DNA of 64,000 nt, from assembly GCA_044224315.1 (NCBI GenBank), contig JBGAKR010000001.1, positions 930,001 through 994,000 of the forward strand, read 5' to 3'. The notes beneath the pieces are model-generated. The model was not told the origin of the DNA. It made no database searches and saw only the letters and a program-made list of their open reading frames with translations. Source of the DNA: JAGXTF01 sp044224315. GTDB lineage: Bacteria > Bacteroidota > Bacteroidia > NS11-12g > UBA955. The translations under genes and the position numbers were made by a program. Shown here one piece after another: positions 34,843-43,446 of the stretch (positions are counted from its first letter, which is position 1; the number at the start of each line of letters is the position of its first letter).

Positions 34843-35826
34843 TTATTCGGTAAATTCTTTCAATTCTTCAACGTCATCGCGGGTTCTGGGCAAATGATTG
34901 TCTTTTTTCATCACCAGATAAACGCCCAACAGGGAAAATAAAAGGCCTACAAACATATTCCAACTCAATGCCTCGTGGTCGAGTAAACCCCAGCCCACTG
35001 CTACTATAGGAATAATAAATGTATTGGTACTGGCCACCAGTGCCGAGGTATATTTTATTAAAATATTAAAAATAATCATGCTTACCGCCGAGCCCATTAC
35101 CCCCAAAATAAGCAGGTAGCCAAACGATTTCCATGCCAGTTGTGGATTTACAACCCAGGCATCCTGCACCCTTGTAAAAATTAATATTCCCAGGTAAATA
35201 ATGCCCATGAAAAAAAACGGATAGGCTGTTTTTACCATGGGAGGCAAATGATGCAACCTGTGTTTTATAAGATTGATATTATAACCATACATCACTGCCG
35301 CACATAGCACCAGCAGCACTGCCCAGAAATCGAGCTTTACCCCACCCGCAGTATGCATTACCTGGTGGATAATATCCGGAGCAAAAAGTATGATTGCCCC
35401 TATGATTCCGGCAATTACACCCAATAATCCGTTGCGGGTAAATTTATCGCTAAACAAAAAAACACCCACCACAAGGGTAAACATAGGCGTGAGGGCATTC
35501 AAAATTCCACTCAGCCCCGATGGGATATGCCCACCTGCATAGCTGAAGAAAAAAGCCGGAATTCCATTGCCCACCAAGCCGCTTAAAAATAGATTGAGAT
35601 AATCTTTTCGCGAAATAAGGCTTGCACCTCCGGCCACTTTAGCCGCTTTGGTAAAACTGTATTTAACTACCCATGGGAAAAGTATAAGCCCTGCCAAAAA
35701 CAAACGCCAACCCGCCACCTGAACCGGCTGAAAAGATAATAAGCCCCGCTTGATGAGTATAAACGAACTGCCCCAAATACAACCCAGAAGGATGATGATA
35801 ACTGCCGGAAGCCATTTATTTTTCAC
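34843..35826 (-). CDS. EamA-family (DMT) transporter
   Basis: The 327-residue protein has two EamA repeats with about ten membrane helices (first ILLGCIWGSSFILIKRGL, later SALVASTNTFIIPIVAVGWG). The start is set at GTG 35826 (MKNKWLPAVII) because the longer frame starts inside the predicted -7 box. DMT transporters move small metabolites such as amino acids or amines across the inner membrane. The substrate cannot be told. The C-terminal tail (RTRDDVEELKEFTE) is cytosolic. A divergent M1 peptidase gene begins 95 bases away. Confidence 0.85.
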   Translation of the reverse strand: MKNKWLPAVIIILLGCIWGSSFILIKRGLLSFQPVQVAGWRLFLAGLILFPWVVKYSFTKAAKVAGGASLISRKDYLNLFLSGLVGNGIPAFFFSYAGGHIPSGLSGILNALTPMFTLVVGVFLFSDKFTRNGLLGVIAGIIGAIILFAPDIIHQVMHTAGGVKLDFWAVLLVLCAAVMYGYNINLIKHRLHHLPPMVKTAYPFFFMGIIYLGILIFTRVQDAWVVNPQLAWKSFGYLLILGVMGSAVSMIIFNILIKYTSALVASTNTFIIPIVAVGWGLLDHEALSWNMFVGLLFSLLGVYLVMKKDNHLPRTRDDVEELKEFTE

Positions 35827-35832
35827 GCACAG

Positions 35833-35840
35833 CAAAGGTA
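35833..35840 (-). promoter_or_regulatory. -7 promoter box of the EamA transporter
   Basis: Plus-strand CAAAGGTA reads TACCTTTG, an exact TAnnTTTG, 6 bases before the GTG at 35826. It overlaps the upstream TTG that would extend the frame, which argues against that longer start. Confidence 0.55.
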
Positions 35841-35921
35841 TTCCTAAATAGTTATGGATTTTTACCCTTTATCGACATGTAATGCCCTTAGTTATAAGTT
35901 TTCTTTGCGACCTTTGCAAAT

Positions 35922-37859
35922 ATGCGGCGCAGCATACTCTTCTCGTTAATGCTCATTTCCGGGTCAATTTTATCGGCCCAAACACCGGCTATCGACGAAC
36001 TGGTATGCAAAGAAAATACCCGCACCCTCAAACTGGTGCAATCCCGATCGGTAAACACCGGATTTCATGGGTTTAATATTCACTACCACCGCTGCCTTTG
36101 GAAAGTAAATCCTTTTAAAAACAAATACTTAATAGGTCAGGTAAAATCGGTATTTACAACCACCCAGAATTCCGATTCATTGGGGTTTGACCTGATGGCC
36201 TTTATGCGGGTAGACAGCGTATTGTGGCATGGCAATAAAACCGTATTTACCCGCAATGGCAATAAAATTATGGTGGGTAAACCCGGCAAATGGCAGGCCA
36301 ATACGTTGGATTCACTTACATTTTATTACCAGGGCAATCCCGAATATGGAAACGGATTTGGTTACTACAATTTTGATGCGCATCAAACCGGGCCGTTGCT
36401 GTATACCCTTAGCGAACCCTACGGTGCCGCTTATTGGTGGCCGTGCAAGCAAACCCTGAATGACAAAATAGATTCGATTGATATTTTTATGCAAATTCCA
36501 CCTGCATTAAAAGCAGGCTGCAACGGAACTTTGGTTTCAAACGATTCTATCAACGATTCTACCCGCATTATGCATTGGAAACACCGCTACCCCATAGCTA
36601 CATACCTGGTTTCTTTTGCGGTTTCCAATTATTCGGAATACACTGTGCAGGCTCGTTTTTCAGACCGACCCGACAGTATGCCCATAGTGAATTACGTATT
36701 TCCACAAGCTATGCCCGACATTATCAACAGCATGACTTCGCACCTCAAGGTTATGCGCTTGTTCGACAGTTTGGTAGGGCATTATCCATTCGACAAAGAA
36801 AAATACGGGCATTCCCAGTTTACCTGGGGTGGGGGTATGGAACACCAAACCATGAGCTCGGTGGTGAGTTTTGATTTTGATTTATTGGCGCACGAACTGG
36901 CCCACCAATGGTTTGGCGATAAAGTTACCTGCGGTTCCTGGGCCGATTTATGGCTGAATGAGGGGTTTGCCACCTATATGAACGCCCTGTGCTACCGGTA
37001 TCTGCGGCCACATTCCGATTGGATAAACCGCATGCAGGATGTAAGAAATGCGGCAACTTCGCAGGACGATGGCAGCGTTTTTGCCCGTGATACTGTCACT
37101 ATAAATGCATTGTTCAGCGGAAATCTCAGATACAACAAGGGTGCATTTGTATTGCATATGCTGCGCGTAAAAGTGGGCGATGCCGCATTTTTTGGTGCAC
37201 TTAAAAAATACCTGAGTCAACCGGGAACTGCCTACGGATTTGCCCGCACACCCGATCTGAAATCCATAATGGAAAAAGAAAGTGGTAAAATCCTTGATAC
37301 TTTTTTTCAACGCTGGTTTTGGGGCGAGGGATTTCCGCGTTTGCAAATAAACTGGGAACAAAAAGGTACCTCCATGCGGGTAAATATTAAACAAACCCCC
37401 TCACATTTTTCTGTTCCATTATTTGAGTTGGATATACCCATTCTTTTCAAAGGCAAAACCAGGGATAGCCTGGTGTATTTTCACCTTAGAAGTTTGGAAA
37501 AAACATTTACCCTCAATTTGCCCTTTGCCGCTGATACCGCCATTTTCGACCCCGAAGTTACCGTGCTGGCAAAAGCCTCTCTCGGCGGGGTAAATTTAGA
37601 TAAAACCAAAACCGGGCAATTTATTTTAGGTCCAAATCCGGTGGTTGATTATTTAAATATTTATACCTTCAATAATATTGTAACCGAGGTGGAAATTTAC
37701 AGCGTAACCGGACAAAAAGTATACGCCACAAAAACCGATTTCAGTCATAGTTTGGGAGAAATCATCAACCTTGATTTGAGGGAATTTTCTTCTGGAACTT
37801 ATATCACACGCATTCGAACCAAAAATTCACTAAATTCGTATAAATTCACCAAGCAATAA
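35922..37859 (+). CDS. Secreted M1-family aminopeptidase with T9SS tail
   Basis: The 645-residue protein has a signal peptide (MRRSILFSLMLISGSILSAQ), an N-terminal beta domain and an M1 catalytic domain. The zinc site is complete: HELAH with His324, Glu325 and His328, and the third ligand Glu347 in WLNEGFA. The substrate-anchor motif is GGGMEHQ (303-309), a common bacterial form of GAMEN. The C-terminal about 80 residues (LGPNPVVDYLNIYT, DLREFSSGTYITRI) form a type A sorting domain for the type IX system. It probably cleaves N-terminal residues from peptides at the cell surface. It overlaps the MbnP-like gene by one base (TAATG). Confidence 0.9.
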   Translation: MRRSILFSLMLISGSILSAQTPAIDELVCKENTRTLKLVQSRSVNTGFHGFNIHYHRCLWKVNPFKNKYLIGQVKSVFTTTQNSDSLGFDLMAFMRVDSVLWHGNKTVFTRNGNKIMVGKPGKWQANTLDSLTFYYQGNPEYGNGFGYYNFDAHQTGPLLYTLSEPYGAAYWWPCKQTLNDKIDSIDIFMQIPPALKAGCNGTLVSNDSINDSTRIMHWKHRYPIATYLVSFAVSNYSEYTVQARFSDRPDSMPIVNYVFPQAMPDIINSMTSHLKVMRLFDSLVGHYPFDKEKYGHSQFTWGGGMEHQTMSSVVSFDFDLLAHELAHQWFGDKVTCGSWADLWLNEGFATYMNALCYRYLRPHSDWINRMQDVRNAATSQDDGSVFARDTVTINALFSGNLRYNKGAFVLHMLRVKVGDAAFFGALKKYLSQPGTAYGFARTPDLKSIMEKESGKILDTFFQRWFWGEGFPRLQINWEQKGTSMRVNIKQTPSHFSVPLFELDIPILFKGKTRDSLVYFHLRSLEKTFTLNLPFAADTAIFDPEVTVLAKASLGGVNLDKTKTGQFILGPNPVVDYLNIYTFNNIVTEVEIYSVTGQKVYATKTDFSHSLGEIINLDLREFSSGTYITRIRTKNSLNSYKFTKQ

Positions 37860-38638
37860 TGAAAAATAAAAGTCTCTATATTCTGTCCATCGCAGGTTTG
37901 TTCCTTATCAGCACCGCCAGCAACTGTAAAAAGCCGAAAACCAACCCGGATGCAAAACCCAAATTGACTTTGCAGTTTAATCCGCTTTTTAACGGGGGCA
38001 ATATGGAACTGCGATCTGCCGAATACACAAAGGCCGATGGTGAAGTAATTAAGCTCAACAACTGGGGAATTTTATTATCAAAAGTTTCCTTAATTAATTC
38101 GGCCGATGGCAGCCTGGTTCCATTGGGCGATGGCTATCTGTGGATTGATTTTTATACCAAACGCACCAAATTTACCTACAGTGAATTGCCCGAAGGCTCA
38201 TACAGTGGTATTTCATTGCAATTTGGATTAGATAGTTTAATTAACCATGGCGACCCTAATACCTGGGCGGCCGATCACCCGCTAAACCCAAATCTAACTG
38301 GTATGCACTGGGGCTGGGCTGGTGGTTATATTTTTCAGGTAATCGACGGGCAGTATAAAGTAAATAAAGACAGCAGCAAATTAAATGCATTTTCATACCA
38401 TACTGTAGGCGATCAGATGAAACGCACATTTAAATTAAATTACAATTTTACCCTCAATAAAAATACAAATAAAACCGCCACTATTGCCTTGGATTTTGAT
38501 GAATTTTTTAAGAATCCAACCGCTATAAAAATCGATGACGAAGCAAATAACCACAGCGGTAGTAGCGGAGAAATAAGCTGGATGCTGAATTTCATTTCAA
38601 ACGGTGCCGATGTATATAAATTAGTAAAAGTAGAATGA
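37859..38638 (+). CDS. MbnP-like copper-binding protein
   Basis: The 259-residue protein has a signal peptide, possibly a lipoprotein (Cys at about 23, STASNC, an imperfect lipobox). The single beta-rich domain has the MbnP pattern: LQFNPLFNG near the start, NWGILLSKVSLI, and the tryptophan-rich phrase GMHWGWAGGYIFQVIDG. MbnP proteins bind copper, in methanotrophs after a Trp is oxidised to kynurenine by the di-haem partner MbnH. That partner follows here with a 4-base overlap, so periplasmic copper handling is inferred. It is preceded by an M1 peptidase in the same operon. Confidence 0.8.
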   Translation: MKNKSLYILSIAGLFLISTASNCKKPKTNPDAKPKLTLQFNPLFNGGNMELRSAEYTKADGEVIKLNNWGILLSKVSLINSADGSLVPLGDGYLWIDFYTKRTKFTYSELPEGSYSGISLQFGLDSLINHGDPNTWAADHPLNPNLTGMHWGWAGGYIFQVIDGQYKVNKDSSKLNAFSYHTVGDQMKRTFKLNYNFTLNKNTNKTATIALDFDEFFKNPTAIKIDDEANNHSGSSGEISWMLNFISNGADVYKLVKVE

Positions 38639-39741
38639 AAATAATATTCAAATTTTTATTCCTTCTTATTGCAATTTCTATCGTTGTAATATCCTGCCGA
38701 AAAGATCCCAAAACCGGTGATGTAGGGGGTGCCTATTACCCAACATACATAAAAACTTCGGCACTTTATCCATCCTATTTTCCCAAGGTTTCTTTGCCTG
38801 CCAACAATCCGCTTACTGAAGAAGGTGTATACCTGGGTCGCATGCTTTTTTATGATCCTGTATTATCTATCGATAGCAGCATTTCCTGCGCCAGCTGCCA
38901 CGATCAGAAACATGCTTTTGCCGACCCTCGGCCCTTTAGTACAGGGGTTTTTGGATTAAAAACAGGGCGCAATGCTCCGCCACTTTTCAATCTTGCGTAT
39001 AACAAAGTTTTCTTCTGGGATGGACGGCAAAAAACTTTAGCCGAACAAGTATTAGAACCCATTCAGGCACATAATGAGATGGGCATGACTTTGCCTATTT
39101 TAGAAGAAAAACTTAAAAATATTGAACGCTATAAACTCTGGTTTAAAAAAGCATTTAATTCAGAACCCAATATTTTTACAATGGCAAAAGCCATTGAGCA
39201 GTTCGAATTAACCCTTGTATCCAAAGACTCCAGATTTAATAAATTTTTAAGAGGTGATAACACTGCTTTAAGTGTTGACGAAGTAATGGGATTTAACCTT
39301 TACACCAAATTATTTATTCCGGGCACGCAGGTAGGTGGCGATTGCTTTCACTGTCATGCAACCCCATTGGCACAAACCAATTCATTAACCACAGGGGGCC
39401 TGGCCAACAATGGACTGGATGAAATCATTACCGACAAAGGTGTAGGAGGTATTACAGGAAAATCTACCGATATTGGTGTGTTTAAAACCCCATCCTTATT
39501 AAATATTGCAGTTACTGGTCCATTCATGCACGATGGGCGTTTTAATACCCTGGATGAAGTAATAGACCATTACAGCGATAAAGTGCATTTCAACTCACCC
39601 AACCTCACACCCACCATGGACCACAATAAAACCCATATCAATATGTCGGCATCAGAAAAAGCCCAGCTAAAGGCACTATTGCTATCCATGACAGATTCGG
39701 TTTTCATTAATAATCCGGCACATTCTAATCCGTTTAAATAA
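38635..39741 (+). CDS. MbnH-like di-haem cytochrome c peroxidase
   Basis: The 368-residue protein has a lipoprotein signal (VVISC, Cys21) and two haem c attachment sites, CASCH (85-89) and CFHCH (237-241). The rest follows the bacterial cytochrome c peroxidase/MauG family, with GRNAPPLFNLAY, FFWDGRQKTLAEQ and MHDGRFNTLDEVIDHY. The neighbour MbnP-like gene (overlap ATGA) makes the MbnH branch likely, in which the enzyme uses peroxide to convert a Trp of MbnP to kynurenine. A peroxide-scavenging role is the alternative. It acts in the periplasm and needs the haem c maturation machinery. Confidence 0.87.
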   Translation: MKIIFKFLFLLIAISIVVISCRKDPKTGDVGGAYYPTYIKTSALYPSYFPKVSLPANNPLTEEGVYLGRMLFYDPVLSIDSSISCASCHDQKHAFADPRPFSTGVFGLKTGRNAPPLFNLAYNKVFFWDGRQKTLAEQVLEPIQAHNEMGMTLPILEEKLKNIERYKLWFKKAFNSEPNIFTMAKAIEQFELTLVSKDSRFNKFLRGDNTALSVDEVMGFNLYTKLFIPGTQVGGDCFHCHATPLAQTNSLTTGGLANNGLDEIITDKGVGGITGKSTDIGVFKTPSLLNIAVTGPFMHDGRFNTLDEVIDHYSDKVHFNSPNLTPTMDHNKTHINMSASEKAQLKALLLSMTDSVFINNPAHSNPFK

Positions 39742-39794
39742 GGTAAAATTTGTTTTTTTCGTTTTTGTGTGTATTTTCACTTAACGAAAAAAAT

Positions 39795-40484
39795 ATGAAA
39801 ACAACCAAACTTCTTCGCAAATCATTGAAATATTGCGCCTTGGCTGCGCTTATTATTTCCAGCCCTTTAAAATCTGTAGCCGACAATGGTCCGGGTACAT
39901 TGTTGGGCGCACGCCTGTCTTATTACAACAACGGGTATTTTGATATCAACAACGATAAAAAAGAAAACACCGGCCCCAGTCGCAACCTGTCTGTCGTTCC
40001 CACCTTTCAAATTGGTCTGGGAAAAGGCTGGGCAACCAATATCGGTCTGGGTATTAATTCCTATAAATCCGAAGATTTAAGCACCCAATATAATTCAGTA
40101 ACCAAAGAAAATTCATACGGCCTTGATTTGGGTTTTTACCACTATTGCGAAGATCCCTGTGATGAGGATGATTGGTATCCTTTTGGTGGATTTGAAATGG
40201 GATATTATTCAGGTAGCCGCGAGTATGTAAATACCAATAACATGACCAAAGTCCAATTTACCGAAAATGGCAAAATCCTTAATATTTCTGAAAGATTGGT
40301 AGGGGGTGCTTACTATCGGGTAAGTGATAATTTTGGTTTATTTGGATCCTTTAATCTGGTATCGATGGATAATTATCGCACATATCCAAACAAATCAAAT
40401 ACTACCAATGGTTGGGGCAGCACCCGCTACAATTTCCTCAATGGCGCGCGCATTGGTGCCTTTGTAAAATTGGGCGGTAAATAA
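39795..40484 (+). CDS. Outer membrane beta-barrel protein, third gene of the MbnP-MbnH cluster
   Basis: The start is set at the ATG at 39795, giving MKTTKLLRKSLKYCALAALIISSPLKSVAD, a signal peptide; the longer frame starts with a non-coding-looking MFFSFLCVF. The 229-residue protein shows alternating strands and ends GARIGAFVKLGGK. The pattern is that of a small outer-membrane barrel. The CEDPCDEDDW segment (a loop) is acidic with two Cys and could bind a metal. Its place after the MbnP/MbnH-like pair suggests a link with copper import, but no family name is certain. It is convergent with metH, with only 5 bases between stops. Confidence 0.6.
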   Translation: MKTTKLLRKSLKYCALAALIISSPLKSVADNGPGTLLGARLSYYNNGYFDINNDKKENTGPSRNLSVVPTFQIGLGKGWATNIGLGINSYKSEDLSTQYNSVTKENSYGLDLGFYHYCEDPCDEDDWYPFGGFEMGYYSGSREYVNTNNMTKVQFTENGKILNISERLVGGAYYRVSDNFGLFGSFNLVSMDNYRTYPNKSNTTNGWGSTRYNFLNGARIGAFVKLGGK

Positions 40485-40489
40485 AATAA

Positions 40490-43198
40490 TTAATACGCCA
40501 ACACGGGCCGCAACCATTTTTCGGCGGTGGCCAAATCCCAACCTTTGCGCCGGGCATAATCCTCCACCTGATCTTTATTTATTTTACCCAATCCAAAATA
40601 TTTGGTATCGGGGTGTGCAAAATAAAATCCACTTACTGCAGCTGCGGGCCACATAGCCATACTTTCGGTAAGGTTAATTCCAGCATTTTCTTCGGCATTT
40701 AATACATCAAATAAAATGCGTTTCTCGGTATGGTCGGGGCAAGCCGGGTATCCAGGTGCAGGCCTTATTCCCCGGTAATTTTCGCGAATTAAATCCTCGT
40801 TAGAAAGGTTTTCATCGGCTGCATAACCCCACTCATTTTTTCTTACCTCTCGGTGCAAATATTCAGCTGCACTTTCTGCCAATCTATCAGCCACTGCTTT
40901 GGCCAAAATAGAATTATAATCATCGTGGTCTTTTTCAAATTCAGCTACTAATTTTTCCAATCCCAAACCAGCAGTTACGGCAAATCCACCTAAATAATCC
41001 TGGTCAGAAATATAATCGGCCAGACTTAAATTAGGCACACCATTGCCCATTTTGCGTTGTTGACGTAAAAAATGGAATTGGGTAATTTCTTTGGTTCGGT
41101 TTTCATCTTCATACACAATTACATCCTCTCCATTTCGTTTTGCAGGTAGAATAAAAAATACCCCTTTTGCCTCTAATAAATTCTCATTTATTACTTTATC
41201 CAACATCCCGTTTGCATCGTCAAATAATTTTTTTGCTTCGGGTCCCACCATTGGGTCCTCTAATATCTGCGGGTATTTACCGGCCAATTCCCAGGTTTGA
41301 AAAAAGGGTGTCCAATCAATTGTTTCGCGCAAATCGGCCAAATTAAATTGCACATTTTTAACGCCAATAAACCCGGGTTTTACAATTGTTTCTTCATTAA
41401 ATATTGCCTTATGTGCATTGGATTTTGCTTCGTCAAAAGTGGCCATATCCTTAGCGCCCTGACGTTTCGCATGGTCATCTGCCAATTTAGAATATTCGGC
41501 TTTTATTTTGGCACTGAATTCTTCATTCTGATCATCGCTAAGCAAACTACCGGCCACTGGAACTCCGCGGCTGGCGTCTAATACATGTACTACCGAACCA
41601 CTGTATTGAGGTGCTATTTTTACCGCTGTATGGATACGACTGGTAGTTGCACCCCCAATTAATAAGGGCAATTTAAACCCTTGTCTTTCCATCTCTGCGG
41701 CTACATGCACCATCTCGTCGAGGCTGGGAGTAATTAACCCCGATAGTCCAATAATATCTGCCTCCCAGGCTTTGGCTTCGGCTAAAATTTTTTCGGCGGG
41801 TACCATTACCCCCAAATCTTTTATTTCATAATTATTGCAAGCTAAAACTACACCTACAATATTTTTTCCAATATCATGTACATCCCCTTTTACCGTAGCC
41901 AGCAATATTTTTCCTTTGCCCGAACGCGCTTCGGGATCGGCAATGCCATTGTTTGATTCTAAAACTTTGCGTTTAATTTCTTCCAAAAATGGCTCTAAAT
42001 ATGCAACTGCTTTTTTCATTACCCTGGCACTTTTTACCACCTGGGGTAAAAACATTTTTCCGCTGCCAAAAAGGTCTCCCACCACATTCATACCATCCAT
42101 TAACGGGCCCTCAATTACCTTTAAAGGTTCGCCCAATTTTACCCTTGCCTCTTCGGTATCTACATCAATAAATTCGGTAATTCCTTTTACCAGGCTGTGC
42201 GATATTCGCTCTTCCACTGTGCCTTTCCGCCACTCCGCCTCTTCAACAACTTCTTCCTTTTTTGCCTTTACGGTTTCAGCAAAATTAATTAATCTCTCTG
42301 TAGCATCGGGCCTGCGATTCAACAGCACATCCTCAACCATTTCAAGCAAATCTTTCGGAATTTCGTCATACACTTCTATCATTCCGGCATTTACTATTCC
42401 CATATCCATACCGGCTTTGATAGCATGGTATAAAAATGCGCTGTGCATGGCTTCGCGCACTACATCGTTGCCTCTGAATGAGAAAGAAATATTGGAAACG
42501 CCCCCGCTTACTTTTGCTCCCGGTAAATTTTCTTTAATCCATTTTGTAGCCCTAATAAAATCCACAGCATAATTATTATGCTCGTCCATACCCGTAGCTA
42601 CGGTTAAAATATTCGGATCAAAAATGATATCACTTACCGGAAATTTTACTTCATTTTTTAATATATCATAACAGCGTTTGCAAATTTCTATTCTTCGTTC
42701 ATAACTATCGGCCTGGCCAGCTTCATCAAAGGCCATAACCACAGCTGCTGCACCATACAATTTTACAATTTTTGCCCTGCGAATAAATTCTGCTTCGCCA
42801 TCTTTTAACGAAATTGAATTTACAATTCCTTTTCCCTGCAGGCATTTCAAACCGGCTTCAATTACTTCCCATTTGCTGCTATCAATCATCACGGGCACCT
42901 TGCATATATCCGGTTCGGAGGCAATCAGATTGATAAAATTGGTCATGGCCGCAACTCCATCGAGCATGCCTTCGTCCATATTTACATCAATTACCTGGGC
43001 ACCATTTTCAACCTGTTGGCGGGCAATATCCAATGCGGCAGTAAAATCGCCGGCCATAATTAATTTGGCAAATTTTCGGCTGCCCGAAACATTGGTACGT
43101 TCGCCAATATTTACAAAATTGGTTTCACGGGTGAGTGTAAATGGCTCCAGTCCGCTTAAACGCAGGTAGGATTTTATTTGATCTGGTATTGTAGTCAA
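40490..43198 (-). CDS. metH: Cobalamin-dependent methionine synthase lacking the homocysteine domain
   Basis: The 902-residue protein carries three of the four MetH modules. The pterin-binding domain is at about 25-300 (NIGERTNVSGS, VIDVNMDEGMLDG), the cobalamin cap and B12-binding domain has DVHDIGKNIVG near residue 440, and the C-terminal reactivation domain has YRGIRPAPGYPACPDHTEK. The N-terminal homocysteine-binding domain (about 330 residues in E. coli) is absent, so a separate homocysteine-domain gene is expected elsewhere. Together they transfer methyl from 5-methyl-THF to homocysteine. The start is a TTG at 43198; no upstream ATG is available. No cobalamin riboswitch is visible. Confidence 0.93.
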   Translation of the reverse strand: MTTIPDQIKSYLRLSGLEPFTLTRETNFVNIGERTNVSGSRKFAKLIMAGDFTAALDIARQQVENGAQVIDVNMDEGMLDGVAAMTNFINLIASEPDICKVPVMIDSSKWEVIEAGLKCLQGKGIVNSISLKDGEAEFIRRAKIVKLYGAAAVVMAFDEAGQADSYERRIEICKRCYDILKNEVKFPVSDIIFDPNILTVATGMDEHNNYAVDFIRATKWIKENLPGAKVSGGVSNISFSFRGNDVVREAMHSAFLYHAIKAGMDMGIVNAGMIEVYDEIPKDLLEMVEDVLLNRRPDATERLINFAETVKAKKEEVVEEAEWRKGTVEERISHSLVKGITEFIDVDTEEARVKLGEPLKVIEGPLMDGMNVVGDLFGSGKMFLPQVVKSARVMKKAVAYLEPFLEEIKRKVLESNNGIADPEARSGKGKILLATVKGDVHDIGKNIVGVVLACNNYEIKDLGVMVPAEKILAEAKAWEADIIGLSGLITPSLDEMVHVAAEMERQGFKLPLLIGGATTSRIHTAVKIAPQYSGSVVHVLDASRGVPVAGSLLSDDQNEEFSAKIKAEYSKLADDHAKRQGAKDMATFDEAKSNAHKAIFNEETIVKPGFIGVKNVQFNLADLRETIDWTPFFQTWELAGKYPQILEDPMVGPEAKKLFDDANGMLDKVINENLLEAKGVFFILPAKRNGEDVIVYEDENRTKEITQFHFLRQQRKMGNGVPNLSLADYISDQDYLGGFAVTAGLGLEKLVAEFEKDHDDYNSILAKAVADRLAESAAEYLHREVRKNEWGYAADENLSNEDLIRENYRGIRPAPGYPACPDHTEKRILFDVLNAEENAGINLTESMAMWPAAAVSGFYFAHPDTKYFGLGKINKDQVEDYARRKGWDLATAEKWLRPVLAY

Positions 43199-43352
43199 AG
43201 CTTAAAAAGTTTCGCGAATTTCGTGAATATCCTCCGAATTTCGGTGCGTTTTGGGAATAATATTCTGCGAAAAAGCTGGCATCCCACAAGGCTTTGAAGG
43301 CGGTTGTAAAACACAAATCCGCAAGGGGTGCGGTTTTTCGGATAATAATGCC

Positions 43353-43360
43353 TACCTTTG
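43353..43360 (+). promoter_or_regulatory. -7 promoter box of the DEAD-box helicase gene
   Basis: TACCTTTG matches TAnnTTTG exactly. Transcription near 43367 would leave a leader of about 80 bases before the ATG at 43447, longer than for the other genes here. Confidence 0.5.
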
Positions 43361-43388
43361 CGCCGTCTTTCGGCAATTATTCTGAATA

Positions 43389-43421
43389 CAGCAACTGTCA
43401 TGTGTTTCAGAGATGTTGCTG
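43389..43421 (+). other. Hairpin in the leader of the helicase mRNA
   Basis: CAGCAAC at 43389-43395 and GTTGCTG at 43415-43421 form a 7-bp perfect stem with a 19-base loop, 25 bases before the helicase ATG. Confidence 0.4.
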
Positions 43422-43446
43422 CAATTCGGTAAATAATTCATACAAA

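Noticed and set aside
35827..35835. Longer TTG start for the EamA transporter
   Set aside because: The TTG lies inside the predicted -7 box, and the GTG at 35826 gives a better N-terminus.
41835..42572. 245-codon plus-strand frame antisense to metH
   Set aside because: It mirrors a strongly coding metH region, has a Ser/Thr/Pro-rich composition typical of shadows, and lacks a promoter or family resemblance.
43199..43446. Cobalamin riboswitch upstream of metH
   Set aside because: The metH start is only about 150 bases from the helicase promoter, and no B12-box-like sequence or multi-stem fold was seen.
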